This document shows positions 54,591 to 63,313 of a DNA stretch of 64,000 nt, piece after piece. The stretch spans positions 1 to 64,000 of the forward strand of contig NZ_SJSA01000002.1 in NCBI RefSeq assembly GCF_004766125.1. The letters run 5' to 3'. Positions within the stretch are counted from its first letter, which is position 1, and every line of letters begins with the position of its first letter. Both the position numbers and the translations under genes were made by a program. The notes beneath the pieces are model-generated. The model was not told where the DNA came from and ran no database searches. It worked only from the letters and a program-made list of their open reading frames with translations. The DNA is from Duncaniella freteri. Its GTDB lineage: Bacteria > Bacteroidota > Bacteroidia > Bacteroidales > Muribaculaceae.

Positions 54591-55394
54591 ATGGCAAAGA
54601 TCACAGTTCAAAATACCGAAATAGCAGTTGTAAAATACAACGAGGAGGATTATATCAGCCTGACAGACATGGCTCGCAGTCAGATGCAGGAGCATATAAT
54701 TTTCCGTTGGTTGAGCCTTAAAAGCACCATCGAGTATCTCGGAGAATGGGAAATGCTCTATAATCCCGATTTTAATTGTACCGAATTCGGTACAATTAAA
54801 AATGCCGCAGGAAGCAACAACTTTGTGCTATCGGTAAAAACGTGGCTTGAACGGACAAATGCCGTAGGCATACGTTCAAAAGCCGGTCGTTATGGCGGCA
54901 CATACGCACATCGTGATATAGCTTACCATTTCGGAATGTGGATAAGCCCAAAATTTCAGTTATTGCTTGTTAAAGAGTACCAGCGATTAAAAACGGAGGA
55001 GCAGCGGTTATTAGGTTGGTCGGCAAAGCGTGAACTGTCGAAAATCAACTACCGCATACACACCGATGCCATAAAGCAGAACCTTATCCCGGCGGAGGTT
55101 ACACCTGCACAGGCAAGCATCATCTATGCCAATGAAGCCGACGTGCTGAATGTGGCGATGTTCGGTGTAACGGCAAAGCAATGGCGCGAGGCTCACCCCG
55201 ACCTGAAAGGCAACATACGAGATTACGCCACAATCAACGAACTTATCTGCCTGTCGAATATGGAAAACCTCAATGCGGTTTTTATCGAGCAGGGAATGAC
55301 ACAAAGCGAGAGACTTGTTAAGCTTAACCGGATAGCCATTCATCAGATGAGTGTATTGGAGAGTGAATGTGACGGTCGTAAATTGTTGAAATAG
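54591..55394 (+). CDS. KilA-N domain protein
   Basis: 267 residues from MAKITVQNTEIAVVKYNEED (upstream start lies before the -10-like box). KilA-N features: YISLTDMARSQMQEHIIFRW, STIEYLGEWEMLYNPDFNC, RYGGTYAHRDIAYHFGMWIS and FQLLLVKEYQRLKTEE. Such DNA-binding proteins occur in phages and mobile elements; here it stands alone. A 32-bp perfect palindrome lies inside it (54770-54801). Function unknown. Confidence 0.8.
   Translation: MAKITVQNTEIAVVKYNEEDYISLTDMARSQMQEHIIFRWLSLKSTIEYLGEWEMLYNPDFNCTEFGTIKNAAGSNNFVLSVKTWLERTNAVGIRSKAGRYGGTYAHRDIAYHFGMWISPKFQLLLVKEYQRLKTEEQRLLGWSAKRELSKINYRIHTDAIKQNLIPAEVTPAQASIIYANEADVLNVAMFGVTAKQWREAHPDLKGNIRDYATINELICLSNMENLNAVFIEQGMTQSERLVKLNRIAIHQMSVLESECDGRKLLK
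54770..54801. repeat. 32-bp perfect palindrome inside KilA-N gene
   Basis: The right half is the exact complement of TTTTAATTGTACCGAA, centred on GAATTC. It encodes FNCTEFGTIKN. A stem of 16 bp in mRNA or an operator in DNA is possible. Confidence 0.85.
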
Positions 55395-55532
55395 ATTTGT
55401 CTATGATTCAATTTGTTGAAAGACGTGACATGTTCAATATACTGGGCGTAAACAATTATGCACCTGATCGTAATACTGTACTGGAGCAATGACAAACTAT
55501 CCAATTATCTAAGTGTTCACATTATTAAAAAT

Positions 55533-56762
55533 ATGAGAAAGCCAATATATATACTGTCGACAGTGTTTGTACTGATATCCATGAGTTGTTCGTATAAGAC
55601 ATATAAATCAATTGCAAACAATGGAAACATGGAAAATATCACAGCTCCACAGGAGGACGGAGCGGTGCAAGAACCTGCATGGACTTATTATGAACGGCTC
55701 TCTCATGTTTTCAGTGCTGATTCCTCATGTGTCGGCATTACTGATGACATGGATTTCCCTGACTGGTATTCCGGTTGTTTTGTCAATGACCGGGATAGAT
55801 TGACTATAAATGTGATTGGAGACACTTTAAGGCTACGCTCAATGTTGACAGAATTACTTGGAGGAAATGAGTTTGATCTGGGGGTGGGTGTATGTTCTAT
55901 GAAAGAACATATAAAGACCCGCGAATTATTGGATGAGGCAATAAGCAGGAATTATAACAAAATAGCCAAAGGTAATTTAACATCTGGTTCTAATCCTGAC
56001 GGTACTATAAATATCTGTATTCAAGGCGAAAACGATTCGATTATAGATCTGTTTAGACGATTGGTATTCGATTCTCCCATCTTGAGGTTCAAAGTAGCTC
56101 AACAAGTTGGCATTATGTATGATTTTGAGGTGGTTGACATTGACGAAAAGGCATATGTGACACATGAATTACCACCGCAGTTTCCAGGTGGAGATTCCGC
56201 TATGCTGAATTATATATACGATAATCTTCGGTATCCAAAAGAAGCATATATTGAAAACATACAAGGTCGTGTTGTTGTGCAGTTTCTTGTTGATAAGACA
56301 GGTATAATAGACTCAGTTAAAATAGTGAAAAGCAAGGACTCTTATCTTGATAATGAGGCTCTTAGGATTATAAAGTCTTTTCCGAGGCTTATTCCAGGCA
56401 AGTTTGATCTCACTCCTATTGATCAATGGATGACATTACCAATAATGTTTAAACTGTCGGATTACAATGAAAGAAAGAATAAAAAATATCTGGCATTTAA
56501 ATATGACAATGGCGATGATCCCCTTAAGGATGGGCTTTATCGTATTGTCGATCAACGAGGAAAGATAGGATATGCCGATGAGCAAGGAAACACTGTGATA
56601 ACACCTCGGTTTGTATATGGATTCCCTTTTGAAAATGGAAAAGCCAGGGTTGCTGATTATGGTGAAAAGAAAGAAGTGGAAGGAAGTAATGGTGAATGCC
56701 ATTACTGGGAAAGTGATGGCTGGTATTATATTGATAAAACTGGGCGTAAATTAGAGAATTGA
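55533..56762 (+). CDS. lipoprotein with TonB-C domain and WG repeat
   Basis: 409 residues from MRKPIYILSTVFVLISMSCS (lipobox). Residues about 200-290 form a TonB C-terminal-like domain: PPQFPGGDSAMLNYIYDNLR, YPKEAYIENIQGRVVVQFLV and ALRIIKSFPRLIPGK. The end has WG-repeat text: RIVDQRGKIGYADEQGNTVI and TPRFVYGFPFENGKARVAD. A lipoprotein, not an inner-membrane TonB, so it likely senses or scaffolds rather than transduces energy. Confidence 0.75.
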   Translation: MRKPIYILSTVFVLISMSCSYKTYKSIANNGNMENITAPQEDGAVQEPAWTYYERLSHVFSADSSCVGITDDMDFPDWYSGCFVNDRDRLTINVIGDTLRLRSMLTELLGGNEFDLGVGVCSMKEHIKTRELLDEAISRNYNKIAKGNLTSGSNPDGTINICIQGENDSIIDLFRRLVFDSPILRFKVAQQVGIMYDFEVVDIDEKAYVTHELPPQFPGGDSAMLNYIYDNLRYPKEAYIENIQGRVVVQFLVDKTGIIDSVKIVKSKDSYLDNEALRIIKSFPRLIPGKFDLTPIDQWMTLPIMFKLSDYNERKNKKYLAFKYDNGDDPLKDGLYRIVDQRGKIGYADEQGNTVITPRFVYGFPFENGKARVADYGEKKEVEGSNGECHYWESDGWYYIDKTGRKLEN

Positions 56763-57323
56763 GATTGCAGGATTACAAGAGGGTGGTTTATATTTATGGT
56801 TACACTGCCAATTATTCTCCGTATAAAAAGAAGTTCAAATATCAAATAAATGTATGGAAAAGACTCTGTAACTGCAAAATCATACGTAAAAAGTGATATA
56901 ATTTCAGCTTCCTCGTTTAGTTCAAGCTCTTTGCATGTATTGGCGCAAGGTTTTCTGCTATACATATAGTAAATTTGTGTCGCGAATCATTCATGCAATA
57001 AAACGTAACGAAGTAATGAAACCGACCGATAAAACTAATCATACCATCAGTTTTGCAGACGTGAGAACGTTCCGGTTTATCAGCGGCTGCTCTCCCAAAA
57101 TGATAGCCTTTGATTATAATACAATCCCATTGATACATAAGTATGAAGATTCTTCCCGTTTTAAACAGAGCTTGATGAACTTTAATTTCAATCATACTGG
57201 AGCGATAGAAAATATCCCTGTTGTTAATCTGACCAATGAAAGGGAAAGATATATGCATCTTATTGAACAGACGTTTGAAATGTAGCTGACATGCAGTTCC
57301 GCTTTGGCTCTGATGCAAAATAA
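56763..57323. other. 560-bp gap with one possible small gene
   Basis: A plus-strand frame from ATG at 57016 to 57285 would encode 89 residues (KPTDKTNHTISFADVRTFRF, then VNLTNERERYMHLIEQTF). It looks protein-like but has no known motif; a minus-strand frame overlaps it. The rest is AT-rich and empty. Confidence 0.3.
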
Positions 57324-57364
57324 AAAGCGTAACGGACACTGTGTCAGTCGGTCCGTTACGCTTT
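57324..57364. terminator. 14-bp hairpin
   Basis: Arms AAAGCGTAACGGAC and GTCCGTTACGCTTT with T/A tails. Serves the minus-strand lipoprotein gene, whose stop is at 57388. Confidence 0.75.
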
Positions 57365-57387
57365 ATTTCTATGAGCTCAGTCCGCGA

Positions 57388-57846
57388 TTACTTTGTATTG
57401 GCATTGTAATTTGCTTCAAGCTCTTCGGGTGTGATGGAGAACTCCTTGCTCTCTTTGCTGTCTTTGTTGGTGTATTTGAACTTCGCACCGAGATTCGCAT
57501 CTATAAAAGTCTTGCCCTGCGCACCGATATTCTGGAGTCCCATCTGCTTGGCTTCTTCATTGATTTCGATTGCATTGAACGTATCAGCGTCGGCTATCTC
57601 TATGGTATATACCACATAGTCACCTTCTATGGCAAGTCCTGTGAGCGAAATGCCTGCGCCCATAGGCTGGGGGAGCTGGCTGGAGAACTGTTCAAGAGTT
57701 TTCTGGACACGTTCACGACCCTCTGCCACGGCGTCATCTGTGCCGTCAGTCTGCTCTGTTGCTGTTTTGTTGTTGCCGCATGATGTAAGAATAGGTAATC
57801 CTGCACACATTAATACAGTAGCGATGGAAAATAAAAACTTCTTCAT
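57388..57846 (-). CDS. hypothetical lipoprotein
   Basis: 152 residues: MKKFLFSIATVLMCAGLPIL then lipobox TSCGNN, an acidic linker, and a compact domain (GAGISLTGLAIEGDYVVYTI; NAIEINEEAKQMGLQNIGAQ). No known family. Has a TAACTTTG -7 box at 57890-57897. Confidence 0.7.
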   Translation of the reverse strand: MKKFLFSIATVLMCAGLPILTSCGNNKTATEQTDGTDDAVAEGRERVQKTLEQFSSQLPQPMGAGISLTGLAIEGDYVVYTIEIADADTFNAIEINEEAKQMGLQNIGAQGKTFIDANLGAKFKYTNKDSKESKEFSITPEELEANYNANTK

Positions 57847-57889
57847 GTCTTTTTCAATATGAATATTCTGTGGTTTGTTTTTCGGTATG

Positions 57890-57897
57890 CAAAGTTA
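57890..57897 (-). promoter_or_regulatory. -7 box (TAACTTTG)
   Basis: Reverse complement of CAAAGTTA, 44 bases before the lipoprotein ATG. Confidence 0.55.
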
Positions 57898-57963
57898 AGC
57901 ATAATCTTCCTATTATCGCAAGCCGTGGCGTCATTATCACACTTTATCCCCGGTTCTGCATGC

Positions 57964-57971
57964 TACCTTTG
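57964..57971 (+). promoter_or_regulatory. -7 box (TACCTTTG), near-leaderless start
   Basis: Matches TAnnTTTG and lies only eight bases before ATG 57980, so a transcript would be almost leaderless. Confidence 0.5.
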
Positions 57972-57979
57972 CCTGTGAT

Positions 57980-58756
57980 ATGGCGAAACAAATTACCATT
58001 CTTCAGCCACAGCGCATGCGTATGCCGGTTTATACCCCATGGCATATCCATTTCTCTCGTTATCTCGGCAGACCTCTCACTCCTGTCGAGATTTCCGTCA
58101 TATCCCCACTCGAAAAAGCCCGCGTCAACCGTAATTCGTCCCCGGTATTCATTCTCGACCCTCCCGGCATAGATTCCTCCTGGATACTTCTCCGCTATCA
58201 GGAATACCGCCTCCAGGGGCTTCCTGATGCACAAGGTGCACTCTTTATCCCGGGCAAAGACCGTCACAGATACCCGCAGGCAAAGCTGTTGCCGTCTAAT
58301 ATCAGGCTTATCACCCACCGTTGTGTCGATGCTGTCCGTGGCACATCCCCTTATTGCACATTGCTTCTCAATGTCGAGCGTTACTGCACATCCTCCCCCT
58401 TTCATTCCTGCACCGACAGGTGGCGTCGGCTCCTATCCTCCATCCTCCCCACCCATAATTCAAGAGGTTTCATCATCATCCACGCCTCCGCAGCAAAGGC
58501 AGAGTCTCCGAGCGGCAGTCGCCACATAGCAATATCGGCAGCCATAACACGCCTCATACCATTCAGGTCAGTATCCGCTGTGAAGCGTCAGCACCACCTC
58601 CCGGTGGTAGTGGCTCTTCCGTCAATGCCTGATACGCCTCTTACAGAAGAGATATCGGCAATCCTGGCAGAAGTATACTATCCTCCTCCCCATCAAGCCG
58701 GGCGGTACGCCGTGCTCCGCAGTCCAAAACTGAACCGCACGGCAAGAGCCCATTGA
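57980..58756 (+). CDS. hypothetical protein, uncertain
   Basis: 258 residues beginning MAKQITILQPQRMRMPVYTP. The end (TPLTEEISAILAEVYYPPPH, then QAGRYAVLRSPKLNRTARAH) looks protein-like, but the whole is rich in Pro, His, Arg and Ser and a minus-strand frame overlaps. The promoter is the main evidence. No family recognised. Confidence 0.35.
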   Translation: MAKQITILQPQRMRMPVYTPWHIHFSRYLGRPLTPVEISVISPLEKARVNRNSSPVFILDPPGIDSSWILLRYQEYRLQGLPDAQGALFIPGKDRHRYPQAKLLPSNIRLITHRCVDAVRGTSPYCTLLLNVERYCTSSPFHSCTDRWRRLLSSILPTHNSRGFIIIHASAAKAESPSGSRHIAISAAITRLIPFRSVSAVKRQHHLPVVVALPSMPDTPLTEEISAILAEVYYPPPHQAGRYAVLRSPKLNRTARAH

Positions 58757-58798
58757 CATATTGGTACACAAAAAACAAAATTCAATATAAAATCATTC

Positions 58799-58940
58799 CG
58801 GTAGGGCGGGGGCGTGCCCCCGCCGCCTTCCCGCTACGGTAACTTTGTTGCCCCTCCTTGGTTGCGTGCCCCCGCCGCTTCCCGCCACGGTAACTTTGAA
58901 TCCTCTCGCCACGGTAACTTCGCCGCCTGCGGGAAGGCGG
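58799..58940. repeat. GC-rich direct repeats, copy B
   Basis: A 35-bp unit beginning GCGTGCCCCCGCCGC and ending ACGGTAACTTTG occurs at 58812 and 58864, and a third partial copy (CGCCACGGTAACTT) near 58906. GGCGGGGGCGTGCCCCCGCC is palindromic. Resembles dispersed intergenic repeats. Confidence 0.65.
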
Positions 58941-59828
58941 TCATCCATTCCTGTACGGCTCAACATGAACCGTGATTATGGAATCCTGACCTAAAAGTTC
59001 CCGGAGAGCATACTCCACCGCCGTAGCTATGTCATGCCCCTGTGTGACGGTTATGTCTGGATCAACTTTTATGTGCAGCTCTGCAAGATATGAATGGCCG
59101 TTGCGGCGTGTCCGGAGTCGGTGATAAGCCTTGACACCCTCCACAGAGGCAACCGCCTGCTCTATCTCATTGATTTTTTCATTCGGAAGCGAACGTTCGA
59201 GTAGTTCATCCACCGAAGGCCTCCCTATCTCGATAGCTGACCAGGCAATGAAGAAAGCGATGATTATTGAAACTATCGGGTCGGCTATCCTCCATTCTTC
59301 ACCGAGGAAATATCCTAACGACACACCGATGAGTGTGGCTATCGAGGATATAGCATCGCTTCTGTGGTGCCATGCGTTGGCTATAAGTGACGACGAGTCT
59401 ATCCTCCTTCCTGTCGCGATAGTGTACCGGTATAGCCACTCCTTGGATAATATGGCTATGATAGCCACCGCTATGGTCCATATGTCCGGTCGTGGTAGGG
59501 GATTTCCGTTAAGAGAACCTGTGATTGCACGCACACCGGCCCATCCGAGACCTATGGCTACGAGCAGAAGAGTGACCGATATGAGCAGTGACGCGAACGT
59601 CTCGAATTTCCCATGCCCGTACGGATGCCTTGAGTCAGCCCCCTTGTAGGCAATCCCTACGAAAGCAAGCACTATAAGGTCCGTGGCAAAGTCACTCAAG
59701 GAGTGCACGCCGTCAGCTACGAGCGCATCGCTGTGGCCATAGTGTCCTATGGCTATCTTTATCACCATTAGCACGGCATTGACCCAGAATCCCACCCAGG
59801 TCACATGACGGATTATCGAGACTGACAT
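58941..59828 (-). CDS. cation diffusion facilitator family transporter
   Basis: 295 residues with six helices and a cytoplasmic C-terminal domain. Metal motif HSLSDFATD in helix 2 and HHRSDAISS in helix 5 match CDF metal-site pattern (HxxxD). The C-terminal part (VASVEGVKAYHRLRTRRNGH; LHIKVDPDITVTQGHDIATA) is the usual dimerisation domain. Exports Zn, Fe or Mn; the metal is not clear. Confidence 0.93.
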   Translation of the reverse strand: MSVSIIRHVTWVGFWVNAVLMVIKIAIGHYGHSDALVADGVHSLSDFATDLIVLAFVGIAYKGADSRHPYGHGKFETFASLLISVTLLLVAIGLGWAGVRAITGSLNGNPLPRPDIWTIAVAIIAILSKEWLYRYTIATGRRIDSSSLIANAWHHRSDAISSIATLIGVSLGYFLGEEWRIADPIVSIIIAFFIAWSAIEIGRPSVDELLERSLPNEKINEIEQAVASVEGVKAYHRLRTRRNGHSYLAELHIKVDPDITVTQGHDIATAVEYALRELLGQDSIITVHVEPYRNG

Positions 59829-59846
59829 TTTCTATCCTGTTTTAAA

Positions 59847-59881
59847 TAAAAAAAGCAGGGAGGGGCTTGCCCCTCCCTGCT
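59847..59881 (-). terminator. terminator of the M3 peptidase gene
   Basis: Stem AGCAGGGAGGGGC/GCCCCTCCCTGCT with a two-base loop, then TTTTTTTA on the minus strand. Confidence 0.9.
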
Positions 59882-59886
59882 ATGTA

Positions 59887-62025
59887 TTAAATTAGTCCGC
59901 GGTTGCGGAGGAGAGCGTCAACCGATGGCTCATGTCCGCGGAAGCGTACAAAGAGTTTCATAGGATCCTCGCTGCCACCCATTTCAAGGATGTTCTCCTT
60001 GAACGAGCGGGCTGTCTCGGGATCGAAAATACCCTTTTCCGCAAAGAGCTCAAAGCCGTCCGCATCAAGTACCTCGGCCCACAGATAGGTGTAGTAGCCC
60101 GATGCATAGCCGTCGCTTCCGAACACATGCTTGAAATAGGGCGAACGGTAACGGTAAGCGATTTCCGATGGCATACCCAGCTTCTCGGCAACCTGCTTTT
60201 CGAATGCGTCAACATCTACGGTCTCACCATCGGCTGGCTTGTATGCGCCCCAGGCAAGGTCCAGGAGCGAGGCCCCGGCAAGCTCGGTAGTGGTGAAGCC
60301 CTGATTGTGGGTCGATGCTGCCTGTAGTTTTTCTACAAGTTCGTTCGGGATCACTTCGCCTGTCTTGTAATGGAAAGCGAAATCCTTCAGCAGTTCGGGT
60401 TCCATGGCCCAGTGCTCGGTGATCTGTGAGGGGAGCTCCACAAAGTCACGGTCAACGTTAGTGCCCGACTGCGAACGGAGCTTGGCGCGGCTCAGCATTC
60501 CATGCAGACCATGGCCGAATTCATGGAACATGGTCTCGACCTCATCCAGAGTCAGAAGGGCGGGAGTGTCGCTTGTCGGACGTGTGAAGTTGCCTACATT
60601 AAAGATGATGGGACGCTCCACTGTTCCGTCAGGATCAACCGACGATCCCTTAAGCTCATCCATCCATGCGCCCTGACGCTTGGTTGCGCGGGGGAAGTAA
60701 TCGGTCATGAACACTGCCACATGTTCGCCGCTCTTGATATCGGTGACATCGTAAACGGTAACCTCTGGATTATACTTGGGAGCGTCAGGCATTTCAGTGA
60801 ACTTCACGCCGTAAAGTTTCTCTGCAAGTGTGAATATACCCTTGCGCACATTGTCAAGCGAGAAGTACGCGCTTACCTCGTTCTCGTCAAGATTGTATTT
60901 CTTGGTCCTTACCTTCTCGGCATAGTAGTAGTAGTCCCATGGCTTGATGGTGATATCCTTGCCCTCAGCCTTGGCGTACTCGGTCATCTCGGCTACCTCC
61001 TCGTTGGCGCGCTTCACAGCCGGAGCCCATATCTTCATGAGAAGTTCGTTGGCGGCCTCAGGTGTCTTTGCCATCACATTGTCGGTCATATAGGATGCGA
61101 AATCCTTGAATCCGAGTATGTCGGCCTTGCGGGCACGGAGTTTGACTATTTCACCGATGATGGGGCGGTTGTCGTAGGGTGCGGCTGAAGCGAGGTTGAT
61201 GTAACCGTTGTACATCTTCTCGCGGATGTCGCGTGAGTCGGCATACTTGAGCACCGGCAGGCGTGAGGGTGCGTGGAGTGTGAACACCCATTTGCCCTCC
61301 TTGCCGCGGGCCTTGGCTTCCTCTGCTGCTGTGGCTACGATTCCGGCAGGTATCCCTGCGAGGTCTGCTTCATTTTCAACCACAAGCTCGAATTCATTGG
61401 TGGCTGAAAGCAGATTCTTGTTGAATTTGAGGTAAAGGTCCGTGAGCTGCTTGTTGATGTCCATCAGCTGTGACTTGTCAGCATCGGAGAGGAGCGCGCC
61501 GTTGCGCACGAAGCTCTTGTAGGAAAGCTCGATGGCTCGTACCTGATTAGGCTCCAGGTTGAGGCTGTCACGACGGTCATAGAGCGACTTCACGCGAGCG
61601 AACAGTTTGGGGTCCATAAGGATCTCGTCCGACGCTGAGGACACCATCGGGAATATGGTCTCTGACAGCTCCTGGATCTCAGGAGTGCCGTCCGACTCGT
61701 TGAGTGCTCCGAACACGCGTGTCACACGGCTCAGAAGCTGTCCTGACTTCTCCATCGCCATGATGGTGTTCTCGAAGGTCGGCTCTTCCGGATTCTCGGC
61801 TATGGCCTTGATCTCAGCCTTCTTTTCAGCTATGCCTTTCTCCACGGCGGGTAGATAGTCGGAATAGAGGATGCTTTCGAAGGGCGGGATGTCATACTTT
61901 GTGCCGTAAGGCTCCATGAATGGATTGGCACGTTGCTCTGTACATGATGTCATGGTGATTGCTGTGGCAGAGGCAGCGATCCCTAAGGATAGCGCGATGC
62001 GGGCTGCCAGTTTTACAGGTTTCAT
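59887..62025 (-). CDS. dcp: M3-family peptidyl-dipeptidase, lipoprotein
   Basis: 712 residues with lipobox TSCTEQ after a signal peptide. Zinc site HEFGHGLHGML in the context VETMFHEFGHGLHG; downstream Glu in the helix typical of thimet-oligopeptidase-like enzymes. End motif YTYLWAEVLDADGFELFAEK, PMKLFVRFRGHEPSVDALL identifies Dcp. Releases dipeptides from peptide ends, probably at the cell surface or periplasm. Confidence 0.93.
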   Translation of the reverse strand: MKPVKLAARIALSLGIAASATAITMTSCTEQRANPFMEPYGTKYDIPPFESILYSDYLPAVEKGIAEKKAEIKAIAENPEEPTFENTIMAMEKSGQLLSRVTRVFGALNESDGTPEIQELSETIFPMVSSASDEILMDPKLFARVKSLYDRRDSLNLEPNQVRAIELSYKSFVRNGALLSDADKSQLMDINKQLTDLYLKFNKNLLSATNEFELVVENEADLAGIPAGIVATAAEEAKARGKEGKWVFTLHAPSRLPVLKYADSRDIREKMYNGYINLASAAPYDNRPIIGEIVKLRARKADILGFKDFASYMTDNVMAKTPEAANELLMKIWAPAVKRANEEVAEMTEYAKAEGKDITIKPWDYYYYAEKVRTKKYNLDENEVSAYFSLDNVRKGIFTLAEKLYGVKFTEMPDAPKYNPEVTVYDVTDIKSGEHVAVFMTDYFPRATKRQGAWMDELKGSSVDPDGTVERPIIFNVGNFTRPTSDTPALLTLDEVETMFHEFGHGLHGMLSRAKLRSQSGTNVDRDFVELPSQITEHWAMEPELLKDFAFHYKTGEVIPNELVEKLQAASTHNQGFTTTELAGASLLDLAWGAYKPADGETVDVDAFEKQVAEKLGMPSEIAYRYRSPYFKHVFGSDGYASGYYTYLWAEVLDADGFELFAEKGIFDPETARSFKENILEMGGSEDPMKLFVRFRGHEPSVDALLRNRGLI

Positions 62026-62082
62026 GATGTTTGGTTTTTTTGATTAAATCGGACGTGTTGATTTATGGTTATGGATTAAGGT

Positions 62083-63255
62083 TTACTCGGATGTTTCATT
62101 TTCTCCGTTCATGACAAATGTGGTCAATAGCGGATAATGGTCACTTGATGGGGTGTCACCCCTCTCGATATCCACAGCCTCCATGTCCCCACGGTAGAGC
62201 ACATGGTCGATGCGGAAGTAGAAGCGGTTGCCGTGATATGTTATTGTCGGGCCGAACGCGTTTTCGGCGTATGCGTCATGCATGTCTCCGTCTCCAAGTA
62301 TGGTCCGCAGGGCATAGCTCCCCTGGATGTCGTTGAAGTCGCCCGCCACTATGAAGTTCCCTCCTATGGAGTCGATCGTATGCCGGATGAATCTTGCCTG
62401 GTCGGCACGTTTCTTGAATGCCACAGCAAGCTTGCTCACCAGTTGATGCTTCACATCGGAAAGCTCCTTGCGTATGGCTCGTTCACTCCCAGGAGCCTTG
62501 TCAAAAAGACCTTGGTATAGCTCTTTGTCCGCCATGTTCAGACCGATGGATTCGAGATGCACATTGAACAGGTTTACCGTCTCACCCATTATTTCAAACC
62601 TGAACAGTGCCATGCGTATTCCCATCGGGTCGGGCATGTCGAGACTTACGTACTGGAAGGGGTATTTCGACAGTATCGACAGCTCGTTGTTCACATTGAT
62701 CATGCGGTAAGGGTAACGCTCTTTAAGCGTCCTTACCTGCTCTGAGGTGATATGCCACATGGGTGAATCCTGAACCGCCTCCACCTCTTGAAGGTTAACG
62801 ATATCCGCGTCGGTATCGAGGATGTAGTCGATCGAAGCATTGGTGGTGATATCGGGCACATTCCCGCGGAAATCCCAGAAATGAAGCGCGTTCCATGTGA
62901 GCATTGTGAATGATCGGGATTGCTCTTCAGGCGTGATGCTTCGGGTGCCTGGATGCAGTGGTGAGTACGATAGCAGTGACGGTGCTGATGCGATCCATGA
63001 CAGGGCGATGATTATTGCCATGCGCGGTTTCTGCACAAGTATGTCTAAGCCTGCTACCGCGATCCCGGCTATAAGGACTATCGGTAGCATCATGCTCATA
63101 AGTGCAGGTATCACTGTGTGGGCCGGATTGACAGTTCCTCCGTAAGCTGATATCAGTGTGATCACAGCCACTATGATATTCACCACCAGAAGCATGGTGA
63201 TGAGCGTAGCGCGTGCAGGACGGCTTATTAGGCGGTGAAATAGTGAATCGTGCAT
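62083..63255 (-). CDS. membrane-anchored endonuclease/exonuclease/phosphatase-family protein
   Basis: 390 residues. Residues 14-105 carry three membrane helices. The EEP domain follows: MLTWNALHFWDF, DADIVNLQEVEA, FNVHLESIG, IVAGDFNDIQGSY and SDHYPLLTTFVM with the usual Asn, Glu, Asp and His. Substrate could be nucleic acid, phosphoinositide or sphingolipid; sequence alone does not tell. Next to the rhomboid gene, probably co-transcribed. Confidence 0.88.
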   Translation of the reverse strand: MHDSLFHRLISRPARATLITMLLVVNIIVAVITLISAYGGTVNPAHTVIPALMSMMLPIVLIAGIAVAGLDILVQKPRMAIIIALSWIASAPSLLSYSPLHPGTRSITPEEQSRSFTMLTWNALHFWDFRGNVPDITTNASIDYILDTDADIVNLQEVEAVQDSPMWHITSEQVRTLKERYPYRMINVNNELSILSKYPFQYVSLDMPDPMGIRMALFRFEIMGETVNLFNVHLESIGLNMADKELYQGLFDKAPGSERAIRKELSDVKHQLVSKLAVAFKKRADQARFIRHTIDSIGGNFIVAGDFNDIQGSYALRTILGDGDMHDAYAENAFGPTITYHGNRFYFRIDHVLYRGDMEAVDIERGDTPSSDHYPLLTTFVMNGENETSE

Positions 63256-63313
63256 TCCGGTGGGTATGTGTGAGTGGCTGTCCGGTACGGGATGATAGGG
63301 AAGTTGTTTCTGT

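Noticed and set aside
57944..58405. 153-codon minus-strand frame
   Set aside because: No motif or promoter; the plus-strand frame has a promoter and the two cannot both be typical genes.
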